From an uncultured Clostridium sp. (GTDB taxonomy: Bacteria > Bacillota > Clostridia > Clostridiales > Clostridiaceae): 45,688 nt of DNA. Both the position numbers and the translations under genes were made by a program. Numbering within the stretch: position 1 is the first letter of the stretch; the number at the start of each line of letters is the position of its first letter. Below the pieces are notes generated by a model that saw only the letters and a list, made by a program, of their open reading frames with translations, did no database searches and was not told the DNA's origin. Shown here in pieces: positions 15,844 to 24,393 of this stretch. The DNA lies in contig NZ_CALEVF010000280.1 of the NCBI RefSeq assembly GCF_937920395.1, positions 1 through 45,688 of the forward strand. Direction: 5' to 3'.

Positions 15844-16611
15844 TCATTCTTCACACTCATCATCACATTTATCATAAAACAAAGGCCTAAGCTTTTGATC
15901 GGGAAAAAATTTTGGAACTGGTGCTCGATCAAATATTTCACAAGGATCATCTTCACAATCTTCTTCACATTGCCTAGGAACTGAACAATAACCATATGAT
16001 GGAATTAATAGTTGAACAACTAACTCACATTTTACAATAAGATGAAATCCTAATGTTATGTCTAAAATAGTTTCATCACATTCATTATTGAATAAATTAC
16101 CATTTAAACATTCTGCTACCAATTCAAGTTTTATAATTTCAGAATCAAAGTCACTAGACTTACCAGTAGATACACAAGTAGCAGATATTTGTGCTATTGA
16201 ATCAGGGCAATATAGTTTCGATATGACCTCTGTACGATTAATCTCATAAAACTCACATTGATTATCACCATTACAATCTGTAAAATCAGCATAAAATGAA
16301 ACTACAAAACAAACTATTATTTTTTTATAACTAGAGTTTAATTTTAGTGGTATTTTTTCTAATGAAACAAGCTTTAGTTCAAAATCCCTGCAGCCTGTAA
16401 ATGTTTTTGGATTATCAAGGGGATTACTTCTTAATTCAGCATCTGTATCAACTGTATCTGGTCCGCAGCCATAAACTAAACATCTTTTAATAAGGCACTG
16501 ATCAAAAACTTTTGGAATTTCAATACAAACTAACTCAGATGGATCAGGAAGGTATCCTTGTTTGTTAACAAGACCAGGTCTTGGAATAAAATCATCACGA
16601 GTAATAGCCAT
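15844..16611 (-). CDS. Cys-rich 255-residue protein, probable spore protein, copy 2
   Basis: This is a tandem duplicate of the gene at 14795-15562 with the same length and the same blocks (PRPGLVNKQGYLPDP, EIPKVFDQCLIKRCLVYGCG, YCPDSIAQISAT, LDITLGFHLIVKCEL, FDRAPVPKFFPDQKL). Differences concentrate in the middle loop (NGNLFNNECDE against DGFFCKDDCDE) and the acidic tail, which has fewer Cys here. The start is the ATG at 16611 after AAAGGAGGAG; an earlier ATG at 16659 has no SD. It is monocistronic, with its own sporulation-type promoter and terminator. The function is unknown and a spore-surface role is inferred. Confidence 0.7.
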   Translation of the reverse strand: MAITRDDFIPRPGLVNKQGYLPDPSELVCIEIPKVFDQCLIKRCLVYGCGPDTVDTDAELRSNPLDNPKTFTGCRDFELKLVSLEKIPLKLNSSYKKIIVCFVVSFYADFTDCNGDNQCEFYEINRTEVISKLYCPDSIAQISATCVSTGKSSDFDSEIIKLELVAECLNGNLFNNECDETILDITLGFHLIVKCELVVQLLIPSYGYCSVPRQCEEDCEDDPCEIFDRAPVPKFFPDQKLRPLFYDKCDDECEE

Positions 16612-16665
16612 TATTTCTCCTCCTTTTATGTCAAGTGGTACACTTTCAATTCGTATCACTTATGG

Positions 16666-16694
16666 TATAGTATGCTAGTGTATACTAGTTGTGA
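16666..16694 (-). promoter_or_regulatory. Sigma-K/E-type promoter of Cys-rich copy 2
   Basis: On the minus strand CTCAC, 16 nt, then CATACTATA (16666-16674) match AC-N16-CATANNNTA. The -10 element is identical to that of copy 1. Confidence 0.7.
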
Positions 16695-16841
16695 GTAATA
16701 TGAGCTTCTATAATCTATGTGTTAATTTGCATTAGATTAATACAATATTAGTTAGGTGTTATATGTATTGTATCTAATATTAATTATTAGGTTATATATT
16801 ACTTTGATATAAAATATAATTTCTATAAGGAGATGAGTAAT

Positions 16842-18374
16842 ATGATATTATGTAGCCCATGTATATTATACGATGGTGAAGATCATATATGGAAATTTTA
16901 TGTAAATGATAATAATGATTTAATATACAATATAATGTATTCAGAAGATAAATGGACTAAAGAAAAGAAAATTGACAGCGAAGTTTTAGATTTTGTAGTA
17001 AGCTTAGATATGGATAACAAAATTTGCATTATATATAGTGTAAAAGTAGGGGAGCTTAAGTTTTGTGTATGGGAGGTTGACAGGTGGCTTGGAAAAACCA
17101 TTTATACTTTTGAAAATAAAGAATATGAGATGTCAGAATTAAGTGTTATTACAATTTATAAATCAACCAATATATTTTTTATTGCTAAAAATAATTTAAG
17201 TAAAATAAAATGTTCATTAATTCATTTATGTTTAAATAAGGATGAAAGCATATTTAATACAATAGATACCATAACGTTTCAAAAGGATATTTTTTTTCAT
17301 TATGAAGTACAAACCTTAGAAAATGACACTTTATCATTAATATTTATAAAAGGTGAAAAAAATGGATCATCAATAAATTTGGCAGAATACAAAAACAATA
17401 AATGGAGTACTCCTAAAAGATTGTATGGAATTATCGGTAGTAGTGTTAATTTTTATACAGCATTATATTTAGACAACATAAATATAATGAATTTGTCTAA
17501 AGAAGGCTCTTTATATGTGTTAGAAAATGTAGTAATTGGACCTGATGGAAAAATGAAAAGTTATAAAATACATGAAACTCCATGTAAACCAATTAATTTT
17601 TGTTTTGTTGAAATTAAAGGAATTCTTTGGGCAACGTGGGTTGAAGGTAAAGATGTTTATGTGTCTTCATATAAACACAAATGGAGTGAACCCTGCAAAT
17701 ATTATATAGAGGCTACTGATGAATTTTTAATATACAAATATTTATCTTTAAGTAATAAAGATAATGCTATAAAGTGTAGATATATACTAGGAACAAATTC
17801 GACGCAAATAAAGCTAGTATCTCCTAACTACACAAATGATTATAATAATAGTATTTCTCAAATTACCAAAGTAGATGAAAGAGTAACATTAGATTCTTCA
17901 GTTGAAAAAGGGAAAATAAATTTGCAAGAAGAAAATTTGATTTTGAAAAAAAACAATAGCGATTTTAAAAAAGAACTTATGGATTTGCAAATAAAATATC
18001 AACAAAAACTGAGAGTTATAGAGGAATTAGAAGATAATTTCTTTATGCTTACAAATGCAAAGAAAAAAGCTGAAGAAAAACTTTCTATAATAGCTGAGAT
18101 TCAAAAAACTTCTATGAAAAAGTTGAAGGTAATGGAAATTGAAAAAATATCTAGTACTGTACTGCTAGATGATCTAACAAATAAATCACAAAAACTTACT
18201 AATGAATATGAAGGATTAAAAGAACAAAAAATATATAAATCTAATGTCATAAGTGAATTAAAAAATAAATTGCAACAATTAACTAGTGAAAAGGAAGCGT
18301 TAAGACAAGATTTAGATTTTGAAAAAAGTATTGGTATTGTAAATAGAATTTTCAAAAAAAAATCTGAAAAATAA
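16842..18374 (+). CDS. Propeller-like N-domain plus C-terminal coiled coil, probable sporulation protein
   Basis: The start is ATG 16842, 9 nt after AAGGAG (16827-16832); ATG 16833 directly abuts the SD and is unlikely. Residues about 1-340 show repeated beta units with Trp (DHIWKFYVND, DKWTKEKK, NNKWSTPKRLYG, GILWATWVEGKDVYVSSYKHKWSEP), which recalls a beta-propeller of the kind found in some clostridial spore and surface proteins. Residues about 365-495 form a long heptad-rich coiled coil (EENLILKKNNSDFKKEL...). There is no signal peptide. It is divergent from the Cys-rich pair and next to other sporulation-type genes, so a structural role in spore assembly is likely but unproven. No sigma-K-type promoter was found for it. 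Confidence 0.6.
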   Translation: MILCSPCILYDGEDHIWKFYVNDNNDLIYNIMYSEDKWTKEKKIDSEVLDFVVSLDMDNKICIIYSVKVGELKFCVWEVDRWLGKTIYTFENKEYEMSELSVITIYKSTNIFFIAKNNLSKIKCSLIHLCLNKDESIFNTIDTITFQKDIFFHYEVQTLENDTLSLIFIKGEKNGSSINLAEYKNNKWSTPKRLYGIIGSSVNFYTALYLDNINIMNLSKEGSLYVLENVVIGPDGKMKSYKIHETPCKPINFCFVEIKGILWATWVEGKDVYVSSYKHKWSEPCKYYIEATDEFLIYKYLSLSNKDNAIKCRYILGTNSTQIKLVSPNYTNDYNNSISQITKVDERVTLDSSVEKGKINLQEENLILKKNNSDFKKELMDLQIKYQQKLRVIEELEDNFFMLTNAKKKAEEKLSIIAEIQKTSMKKLKVMEIEKISSTVLLDDLTNKSQKLTNEYEGLKEQKIYKSNVISELKNKLQQLTSEKEALRQDLDFEKSIGIVNRIFKKKSEK

Positions 18375-18433
18375 ATATAATAATCTCAAGAAAAAATATT
18401 ACACTTTAAATTAACAAGATGAATTTACTTATC

Positions 18434-18460
18434 ACAATAGTAGTATGATTTCATATTATA
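18434..18460 (+). promoter_or_regulatory. Sigma-K/E-type promoter of the DUF3343 gene
   Basis: AC (18434-18435), 16 nt, then CATATTATA (18452-18460) match AC-N16-CATANNNTA on the plus strand, about 75 nt before the start codon. Confidence 0.65.
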
Positions 18461-18533
18461 GAGTATTCAATTGTTTTATTTAATATAAAATCATTTATAA
18501 ACTTGATCAGCAACAAAGGGGATGTACAAGACG

Positions 18534-18800
18534 ATGCAAGTAGAAGAATCCGAATATTTAGTAGTTTACCCAGGTCATAATACTACAACACTTTTGTACC
18601 AAAGACTTTTAAAGAAGTCTTGCAATGTTGAATTAGTGTCAACACCAATAAAAATATCTTATGGTTGTAGTTTATCTATTAAATTTAAAGAAATCTATAT
18701 GGATATTGTTAATGCTGAAATTCTAAAAATCAGTATAAAGCCCAAAGGAGTATACAAAATCATTAAAAAACTAAAGTTTAATACCTATGAAATGATTTAG
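18534..18800 (+). CDS. DUF3343 (putative Se/S carrier-like) protein
   Basis: The 88-residue product has the DUF3343 pattern: an opening strand EYLVVYPGHNTTTLLYQRLL, then a Cys-containing helix, VELVSTPIKISYGCSLSIKF with the conserved CxLxIxF element, and a short C-terminal half. Members are annotated as putative selenium or sulfur carriers, but no activity is firmly established. ATG 18522 directly follows AAAGGGG (18515-18521) without a gap, so ATG 18534 (12 nt away) is the more likely start. The upstream sporulation-type promoter suggests expression in the mother cell. A terminator at 18821 separates it from the next gene. Confidence 0.72.
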   Translation: MQVEESEYLVVYPGHNTTTLLYQRLLKKSCNVELVSTPIKISYGCSLSIKFKEIYMDIVNAEILKISIKPKGVYKIIKKLKFNTYEMI

Positions 18801-18820
18801 TTTACATTTATATTATTTTT

Positions 18821-18848
18821 GGATTTGGGTTTTCCGAATCCTTTTTTT
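18821..18848 (+). terminator. Terminator after the DUF3343 gene
   Basis: GGATTTGG (18821-18828) pairs with CCGAATCC, including one G-U pair, and is followed by seven Ts. Confidence 0.8.
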
Positions 18849-18914
18849 ATTTTGTGCATATTTTGTACACTTAAAGCATATTTTCTATTAATAAGGTTAA
18901 AGGGTGTGATTGAA

Positions 18915-20405
18915 ATGGATACAATTATAAGAAAAAATTTTTATTTTGTTTCAAATGTTAAAACTGGAACCTTAACTGTAATTGATGGGCTTTGCAATAC
19001 AATATTAAAAGAAATAAAAATTGGTAAAAGACCATTCAAATTAGCAATAAAAGATGATAATACAATTGGTGTTGCTTGTGATGTTAGTAATACAATTTCG
19101 TTTGTTAATTGTAAAAGTTATGAAATAAGAGAACACTTTATTTCTAATAATGGTAATCTGATAATTGATAAAACAAATCAAAAGATATATGTTTCAGATA
19201 CATCTGAGGTAACTATATATGATATGAATTTAGACAAAATAATAAATCGTTTTCGAGAATTTTCAGCGATTACTGATATAAAGCTTAACGCAAAAGGATC
19301 TAAACTATATGTATTAGATATGTTATTAAAACAATTAAACATTTATAGAACCGATACCTATACACTTATAAATTCATTTGAAAATTTAGGAATTAATCCA
19401 ATATCCCTCTTAATTTCAGAGGATGATAAAACAGCATATATTTCAACAAAGATTGATATATTAAAAATAGATATTGGTTCAAAACTTGTAACTAAACTGA
19501 TTTTGCCAAAAGGATCTTTGATAAATGATATGGTGTTAAATGAAAGGACCTTATATGCATCAAACTTAGGGCTAAATAGAATAGAATTAATAGATACTCA
19601 AACTAATAAAGTATACAATTATATTTTTACCTCAAGGTCTGAACCTACTAGCCTTTTTATAACTGATGACAATACTAAGCTATTAGTTGCTAATAGAGTT
19701 TGCAATGATTATGGTGGAATTGATATAATAGATTTAAAATCAAATTGTTTGATTAGTTCAATTCTAATGAATACAATTAATAGTCAGCCATATGATATTA
19801 TTTCAATTAATCTTTCTTTTACATATGATACAACAGTTGCAATTACTAATTTTAATCCTGGTAACAAACAAATTGCGGTATTAGTAAAAAGAATATTTGC
19901 ATCATATAATGAAAATATAAAATTTCCTACTATAAGCTTTAATTTACCTAAAGAAATAAATTCTTCTTATATATATAAATATACAAAGTTCGAACCAGGT
20001 ATAATAGTGCCATCTACTGAATTTATGAGCTATGTATCCACAATATCTGAATTTTCAAGTATTAAATTCATTGCAAGAGTTAATTATATAACATATTATC
20101 TTGAAAACAATATAAACAAATATATAAATGGATTTTTTGAAAAACCTATAGATGTACTATTGAAGATTACCAAAGAGCGTAATTTAAATGAATTTGAGCT
20201 TAGTATTAAAACGACTAGTAACTTTACAAATAACCCCAAATTTCTAAATAATGTACTTACTTTTGGTGTTAGCACTTTAATGGAGTTAAAAGTAATAGGT
20301 GAAGATGAAATATATCTTACTAATTTAAAAGAAGAGGACAATTTTGAAGAATTCTCTGTTTTTGATGGCTCGATTTTTCCTGATGATACAATAATTCCAT
20401 TTTAA
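18915..20405 (+). CDS. YVTN/YncE-like beta-propeller protein (496 aa)
   Basis: The start is ATG 18915, after AAAGGGTG. The frame extends upstream to 18819, but that part runs through the preceding terminator and cannot be coding. Residues about 1-310 hold repeated blades of the YVTN/YncE type (YFVSNVKTGTLTVIDG, QKIYVSDTSEVTIYD, SKLYVLDMLLKQLNIY, TLYASNLGLNRIELIDTQT, KLLVANRVCNDYGGIDIID). The C-terminal 160 residues form a separate beta-rich domain. There is no signal peptide. Such propellers are common in clostridial spore-coat and surface proteins. The neighbourhood supports a sporulation role, but no AC-N16-CATANNNTA promoter is visible here. Confidence 0.65.
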   Translation: MDTIIRKNFYFVSNVKTGTLTVIDGLCNTILKEIKIGKRPFKLAIKDDNTIGVACDVSNTISFVNCKSYEIREHFISNNGNLIIDKTNQKIYVSDTSEVTIYDMNLDKIINRFREFSAITDIKLNAKGSKLYVLDMLLKQLNIYRTDTYTLINSFENLGINPISLLISEDDKTAYISTKIDILKIDIGSKLVTKLILPKGSLINDMVLNERTLYASNLGLNRIELIDTQTNKVYNYIFTSRSEPTSLFITDDNTKLLVANRVCNDYGGIDIIDLKSNCLISSILMNTINSQPYDIISINLSFTYDTTVAITNFNPGNKQIAVLVKRIFASYNENIKFPTISFNLPKEINSSYIYKYTKFEPGIIVPSTEFMSYVSTISEFSSIKFIARVNYITYYLENNINKYINGFFEKPIDVLLKITKERNLNEFELSIKTTSNFTNNPKFLNNVLTFGVSTLMELKVIGEDEIYLTNLKEEDNFEEFSVFDGSIFPDDTIIPF

Positions 20406-20461
20406 TATAAAAATAAATATTTTTATCTGGATTTTAGGATAATGAAACGGAAAGCGAGACG

Positions 20462-20503
20462 TAGCAATGTAAACTTAATTATTAAGTTTACATTGCTATT
20501 TTT
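20462..20503. terminator. Strong terminator between convergent genes
   Basis: A perfect 17-bp stem (20462-20478 with 20482-20498) closes a 3-nt loop and is followed by Ts. Its right arm overlaps the stop codon of the minus-strand gene. Outer AAGCGA/TCGCTT pairing can extend it. Confidence 0.88.
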
Positions 20504-20768
20504 CGCTTGGTTTTAATTCTTCTATTTCAAGTTTATCAAAATATATTTCCTCAATAAAATTATTTTCATCAAAACTTGATTTACGTCTTTTGTTGAATTC
20601 ACTTACATTGGGTTTTAACCAATAAGGTGTTGAAATATCAAATTTGTAACATAACTCAGTTATACATATTTTTAGATTCTCTTGGTAACTATCTTCTATT
20701 TCAGATATTGCAACTTCATCTCTTATAATTCTATTATCCTTTATTAATTTGCCCCAAATTTTTAACAT
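20496..20768 (-). CDS. Conserved hypothetical protein (90 aa)
   Basis: The product begins MLKIWGKLIKDNRIIRDEV and contains ELCYKFDISTPYWLKPN, RRKSSF and a C-terminal NFIEEIYFDKLEIEELK. The pattern of conserved aromatic and charged residues looks like a small globular protein of the kind widespread in Clostridia, but I cannot name a function. A GGAGG SD precedes the ATG. The gene is convergent with the beta-propeller gene and its last codon is inside the shared terminator. There is no signal peptide or membrane segment. Confidence 0.65.
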   Translation of the reverse strand: MLKIWGKLIKDNRIIRDEVAISEIEDSYQENLKICITELCYKFDISTPYWLKPNVSEFNKRRKSSFDENNFIEEIYFDKLEIEELKPSEK

Positions 20769-21070
20769 CGTGGCCTCCTTACTTGTATTTTTTTAAAAAA
20801 TATCATTTATAATCTAATATTTTTTGCTAGTCCTAAGTTTATCATAATTATTAAATAAAGTCATGTTATATGTTAAGTATCTCTTGATTGTTTTCATCTT
20901 TAATGAAGAAGTATAAGTTGATTATTTTTACGAGATATTGCACATACTGAATTTAATATATATTCTAAATAAAATTTATATAGTATGTCTTAATATTTAA
21001 ATTCTTTAATTTATTCTATATGTTACATAGTTGTATGTTTAAGTATAAAACAAAGGAGGATTAAAAATAC
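20769..21070. other. Intergenic region between divergent genes, no gene seen
   Basis: AT-rich spacer that should carry two divergent promoters. I see no open frame with an SD and no clear operator or hairpin, apart from the GGAGG SD of the downstream transporter. Confidence 0.4.
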
Positions 21071-22441
21071 ATGGTAAATTTAGGGACAATACATTATGCA
21101 TATATTATAATCATTCTAATAATTACTATTATAATTTCTATTAAAAAAGATGTAATACTTCCATGTATTTTAGGAATTGGAGTAATTGGATATATATATA
21201 CAGGAAGTATCCTAAGTGCTGTTAAAATTATATATAAGGCTATAGTAATATCCGGAAAAGAATTCATTGAAATAGTTGTAGTTATTGCGTTGGTTAATGC
21301 GATGTCAAGTGCATTAAATGATTTGGGTGCAGATGAACTAATTATAAAACCAATAAGGAAATTAATGATAAACAAAACTATGTCATTCTTTGTTCTAGGT
21401 ATTACCGTAACTTTGACTTCTTGGTTTATTTGGCCAACACCGGCCGTAGTTTTTATAGGCGCACTAATGGTACCAGCAGCAATACAATCTGGATTGCCAC
21501 CAGTATGGGCTGCAGTAGTTTTATGTATATTTGGTAATGGGGTTGCCTTATCAAGCGATTTTGTTCTTCAAGCAGCGCCATCTATAACTGCGAAAACTGC
21601 GAACTTACCAAATGCACTAGGAATAATTCGAGAATGCCTCCCATTTTGGGGTGTAATGAGTATAGTCACTATTACTATAGCGTTTATACTTATGAGAAGA
21701 GATAAAACCATAAAAATTGAAGTAGACACAGATATAATTGAAAACAAGAAATCTTTGAAAAACAATTTAATAGGAACAAAGGTAATAGCAATAGTTACTC
21801 CGTTTATATTTATAACAGACATATTTTTTATAAAAAAATTTAATTTTATAGGCTCTGAGTCAACAGCCTTAATAGGTGGAACAGCATCAATAATGATGAT
21901 AATTTGTTCTATAATTAATACTAATTTTAAAACATCATTAGGAGATGTTACTAAATATATTAAGAGTGGTTTTAGTTTTGGAATAAATATTTTTGCACCA
22001 ATTATAATTATTGGTGCTTTCTTCTTTCTCGGAAGTGAAAGTACTGCTGTTGATATATTGGGAAATGGGGCTACTGGAATTCTAAGTGATATAGGAGTAT
22101 TTGCAGCAAACAAGATACCATTATCTAAGTACTCTGTTGTAGGTATACAAACAGCAGTAAGTACTCTTCTTGGCCTTAGTGGTTCAGGCTTCGCTGGTCT
22201 TCCGTTAGTAGGTACATTAGCTAATACCTTTTCAACTACAATAAATATAGATAAAGAACAAATTGCTGCATTTGGTCAAATAATTACAATTTGGATAGGT
22301 GGTGGAACTATAATTCCGTGGAGTGTGGTTGCTGCGGCGGGAATATGTAAGGTTGAACCTTTTGATGTTGCTAGGAAGAATATTATTCCTGTAACGTGTG
22401 GAATAGTTGCTACAGTAATATTAGCACTACTAATTTTATAA
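21071..22441 (+). CDS. Multi-pass membrane transporter, substrate unknown
   Basis: The protein (456 residues) has about eleven or twelve hydrophobic segments from residue 8 to the C-terminus and almost no soluble loops. Conserved-looking short motifs include SWFIWPTPAVVFIGALMVPAA, GNGVALSSDF and a pseudo-repeat later, LLGLSGSGFAGLPLVG, followed by GGGTIIPWSVVAAAG. Two similar halves with a Gly/Ser/Pro-rich re-entrant-like stretch in each are typical of the ion transporter superfamily (GntP, NhaC or DctM types). I cannot choose between organic-acid uptake and Na+/H+ exchange. GGAGG lies about 11 nt before the ATG. No other transport or metabolic gene is in the same operon. Confidence 0.65.
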   Translation: MVNLGTIHYAYIIIILIITIIISIKKDVILPCILGIGVIGYIYTGSILSAVKIIYKAIVISGKEFIEIVVVIALVNAMSSALNDLGADELIIKPIRKLMINKTMSFFVLGITVTLTSWFIWPTPAVVFIGALMVPAAIQSGLPPVWAAVVLCIFGNGVALSSDFVLQAAPSITAKTANLPNALGIIRECLPFWGVMSIVTITIAFILMRRDKTIKIEVDTDIIENKKSLKNNLIGTKVIAIVTPFIFITDIFFIKKFNFIGSESTALIGGTASIMMIICSIINTNFKTSLGDVTKYIKSGFSFGINIFAPIIIIGAFFFLGSESTAVDILGNGATGILSDIGVFAANKIPLSKYSVVGIQTAVSTLLGLSGSGFAGLPLVGTLANTFSTTINIDKEQIAAFGQIITIWIGGGTIIPWSVVAAAGICKVEPFDVARKNIIPVTCGIVATVILALLIL

Positions 22442-22556
22442 TTATTAGTGCTAATGTGTTAATTAATGGTGCCTAATTTAGAATTAATAGTGACCAATGC
22501 TTTAATTAATGGTAGCATGATATAGATACTAATACATTTGGGGGGAGTTTACATAA

Positions 22557-22895
22557 ATGAATATTCAATTTTTTGGAACAAAAAAATGTTTTGATACAAA
22601 AAAAACTGAACGATATTTCAAGGAAAGAAACATAAAATATCAATTTATTGATTTAAATATTAAAGGGCTTAGTAATGGCGAATTTCAAAGTGTAAAAAGA
22701 TCTGTTGGATTAAATAATTTAATTAATACAAATGCTAAAGATTACAAAAAATCAAATTTAAGCCAAATAAGGGGGGATGAGATTAAAGAAGAAATTTTAT
22801 TAAAAAACCCTCAACTTCTTAAAACTCCTATAGTACGTAATGGGAAAGATGCCACTGTTGGTTATGTCCCCGAAATATGGGCAGACTGGGAATAG
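22557..22895 (+). CDS. ArsC/Spx-family thioredoxin-fold protein
   Basis: The 112-residue protein matches the arsenate-reductase (ArsC) family: a first strand IQFFGTKKCFDTKKTERYF with a single Cys at residue 11, IDLNIKGLS, a central helical insert, and LLKTPIVRNGKDATVGYVPEIW with the conserved cis-Pro and Arg. Spx would usually have CXXC, whereas here the second position is Thr, so the protein is nearer to ArsC or the YffB/MgsR-like group. No ars operon is adjacent, so arsenate detoxification is doubtful and a redox-regulatory role is possible. GGGGG precedes the ATG. Confidence 0.78.
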   Translation: MNIQFFGTKKCFDTKKTERYFKERNIKYQFIDLNIKGLSNGEFQSVKRSVGLNNLINTNAKDYKKSNLSQIRGDEIKEEILLKNPQLLKTPIVRNGKDATVGYVPEIWADWE

Positions 22896-22971
22896 TAATA
22901 TTACGTAGGCAACTAAATGAGATAACTTTTAGCTGCCTCCAGAAATACTATAAGGACTAATTTTTATTATA

Positions 22972-23520
22972 TTAATTCGAATATTTTGATAATCTAGGAA
23001 TCAATTGTTTGGATAATATTATTGCAATTACTGCTTTTATAATATCGCCAGGTATAAATGGTATACAAGCGTATTTTAGAGCTTCATAAAAGTTTATGCT
23101 TTTTCCTATATAAGTTGTAAAAATAAAATAGAAATAGGGTACACCAATAATATAAATTATAAAACTTCCCAAAATAACTGAATATATTATTTTAGAAAGA
23201 GACTTATCTTTTTCAGTAAGTTTTCCAATTACATAAGCTGCAATAATATAGCCTATGAGAAAGCCGAAAGAAGGTCTTACTATGGCGCCAAGGCCTCCAT
23301 AAGCACCAGAAAAAATAGGTAATCCAATTAAGCCTAAAACAACATATGTAATTTGAGATAAAGCTCCTAATTTGGAACCTAGTATAATTCCTGATAAAAT
23401 AACGAAGAAAGTTTGAAGCGTTATAGGTACTGGGCCTAGAGGTATAGACAAAATTCCTCCAACTGCCGTTAGTGCTGTAAATAATGCAGCAATTATCAAA
23501 TCTCGAGTCGATAATTTCAA
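22972..23520 (-). CDS. bioY: Biotin ECF transporter substrate-binding component BioY
   Basis: BioY is the membrane S component that binds biotin and is energised by a shared ECF module encoded elsewhere. The N-terminal LIIAALFTALTAVGGILSIPLG, the PVPITLQTFFVILSG motif and the GRPSFG-like stretch (IVRPSFGFLIGY) are BioY hallmarks, and six hydrophobic segments are evident over 182 residues. The start codon is TTG at 23520, fixed by CCTCCT (plus-strand view, 23529-23534) 8 nt upstream. The divergent spacer holds a biotin-repressor-like inverted repeat. No biotin synthesis genes are adjacent, so uptake may be the main source. Confidence 0.9.
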   Translation of the reverse strand: MKLSTRDLIIAALFTALTAVGGILSIPLGPVPITLQTFFVILSGIILGSKLGALSQITYVVLGLIGLPIFSGAYGGLGAIVRPSFGFLIGYIIAAYVIGKLTEKDKSLSKIIYSVILGSFIIYIIGVPYFYFIFTTYIGKSINFYEALKYACIPFIPGDIIKAVIAIILSKQLIPRLSKYSN

Positions 23521-23589
23521 AATATATTCCTCCTAAAGCTTAAATTGAATTATACAATGTCTAAATAAGCCAATGTAGTTTATTAACCA

Positions 23590-23620
23590 TTGTAAACTTT
23601 TTTATATTAATGGTTTACAA
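23590..23620. promoter_or_regulatory. Candidate BirA-type operator between bioY and the HD gene
   Basis: TTGTAAAC (23590-23597) and GTTTACAA (23613-23620) form an inverted repeat like the biotin-repressor half-sites TTGTAAACC/GGTTTACAA. The right arm has the full GG, while the left ends in ACT instead of ACC, and the spacing is about one base shorter than the Gram-positive norm. A -10-like TATAAT for bioY lies at 23549-23554 (minus). Confidence 0.45.
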
Positions 23621-23687
23621 TAATAATAATATCATTAATGATTTTGAAAGTCAATTAATATATATTTATTACAAAGGAGGCGGTTTA

Positions 23688-24347
23688 ATGGATAAGGAAC
23701 TAATTATAAATAAAACAATGGAATACGTAAAAAGTAAACTAGCAGGGGAAGGAACAGGTCATGATTTCTTTCATATATTGAGAGTTTACAAAACTGCAAT
23801 TTATATATCTAAAAAAGAAGGGGCCGATTTATTTGTTGTTGGGTTAACTGCTTTATTACATGACATTGCGGATTGGAAATTTAATGATGGTGATAGTGAT
23901 ATTGGACCTAGACTTGCAAAAGATTGGTTAGAGGGTTTAAATGTTGATGATGCTATTATTAATAAAATTACTAATATAATACGAACTATGTCTTTTAAAG
24001 GTGGAACAACCAATTCTAAACAAGAAACAATTGAAGGCATGGTGGTTCAAGACGCTGATAGATTAGATGCAATTGGTGCTATAGGAATTGCAAGAGCTTT
24101 TGCTTATGGTGGATATAAAAAGAGAGAACTATACAATCCAGATATTAAACCACAGAAATATAAAGATTTTGATCAATATAAGGGAAGTGTTGATACTACT
24201 ATTAATCATTTTTATGAAAAACTTTTATTACTAAAAGATTTAATGAACACTAAATCAGGCAAAACTATGGCAGAAGAAAGACATGAATTTATGATGACAT
24301 ATTTAGATCAATTCTTTGGAGAATGGGATTGTATTGAATCAAACTAA
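23688..24347 (+). CDS. HD-domain phosphohydrolase
   Basis: The start is ATG 23688, after AAAGGAGG; the longer frame to 23610 has no SD. This 219-residue cytoplasmic metal-dependent hydrolase has a leading His in GHDFFHILRV (about residues 25-34), the paired HD in LLHDIADWK (about 60-68), and a later DADRLDAIGAIGIARAFAYGG, the set typical of YedJ-like HD enzymes. Family members act on nucleotides or cyclic dinucleotides, but the substrate here is unknown. It is divergent from bioY and ends at a terminator. Confidence 0.82.
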   Translation: MDKELIINKTMEYVKSKLAGEGTGHDFFHILRVYKTAIYISKKEGADLFVVGLTALLHDIADWKFNDGDSDIGPRLAKDWLEGLNVDDAIINKITNIIRTMSFKGGTTNSKQETIEGMVVQDADRLDAIGAIGIARAFAYGGYKKRELYNPDIKPQKYKDFDQYKGSVDTTINHFYEKLLLLKDLMNTKSGKTMAEERHEFMMTYLDQFFGEWDCIESN

Positions 24348-24348
24348 A

Positions 24349-24393
24349 GTTAAGATGAATTAACTTTATAGTTAATTCACCTCTTAACGTTTC
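24349..24393. terminator. Bidirectional terminator
   Basis: GTTAAGATGAATTAACT (24349-24365) pairs with AGTTAATTCA and TCTTAAC up to 24388, with a small bulge. It lies between two convergent genes. Confidence 0.7.

Noticed and set aside
18819..18914. N-terminal extension of the beta-propeller protein
   Set aside because: The segment overlaps the terminator of the preceding gene, and a good SD lies before ATG 18915.
21568..22113. 181-codon minus-strand frame inside the transporter gene
   Set aside because: It is antisense to a clear membrane protein and mirrors its hydrophobic codons; there is no SD.
23610..23687. Upstream extension of the HD hydrolase
   Set aside because: It begins inside the candidate BirA operator and has no SD, whereas AAAGGAGG lies before ATG 23688.
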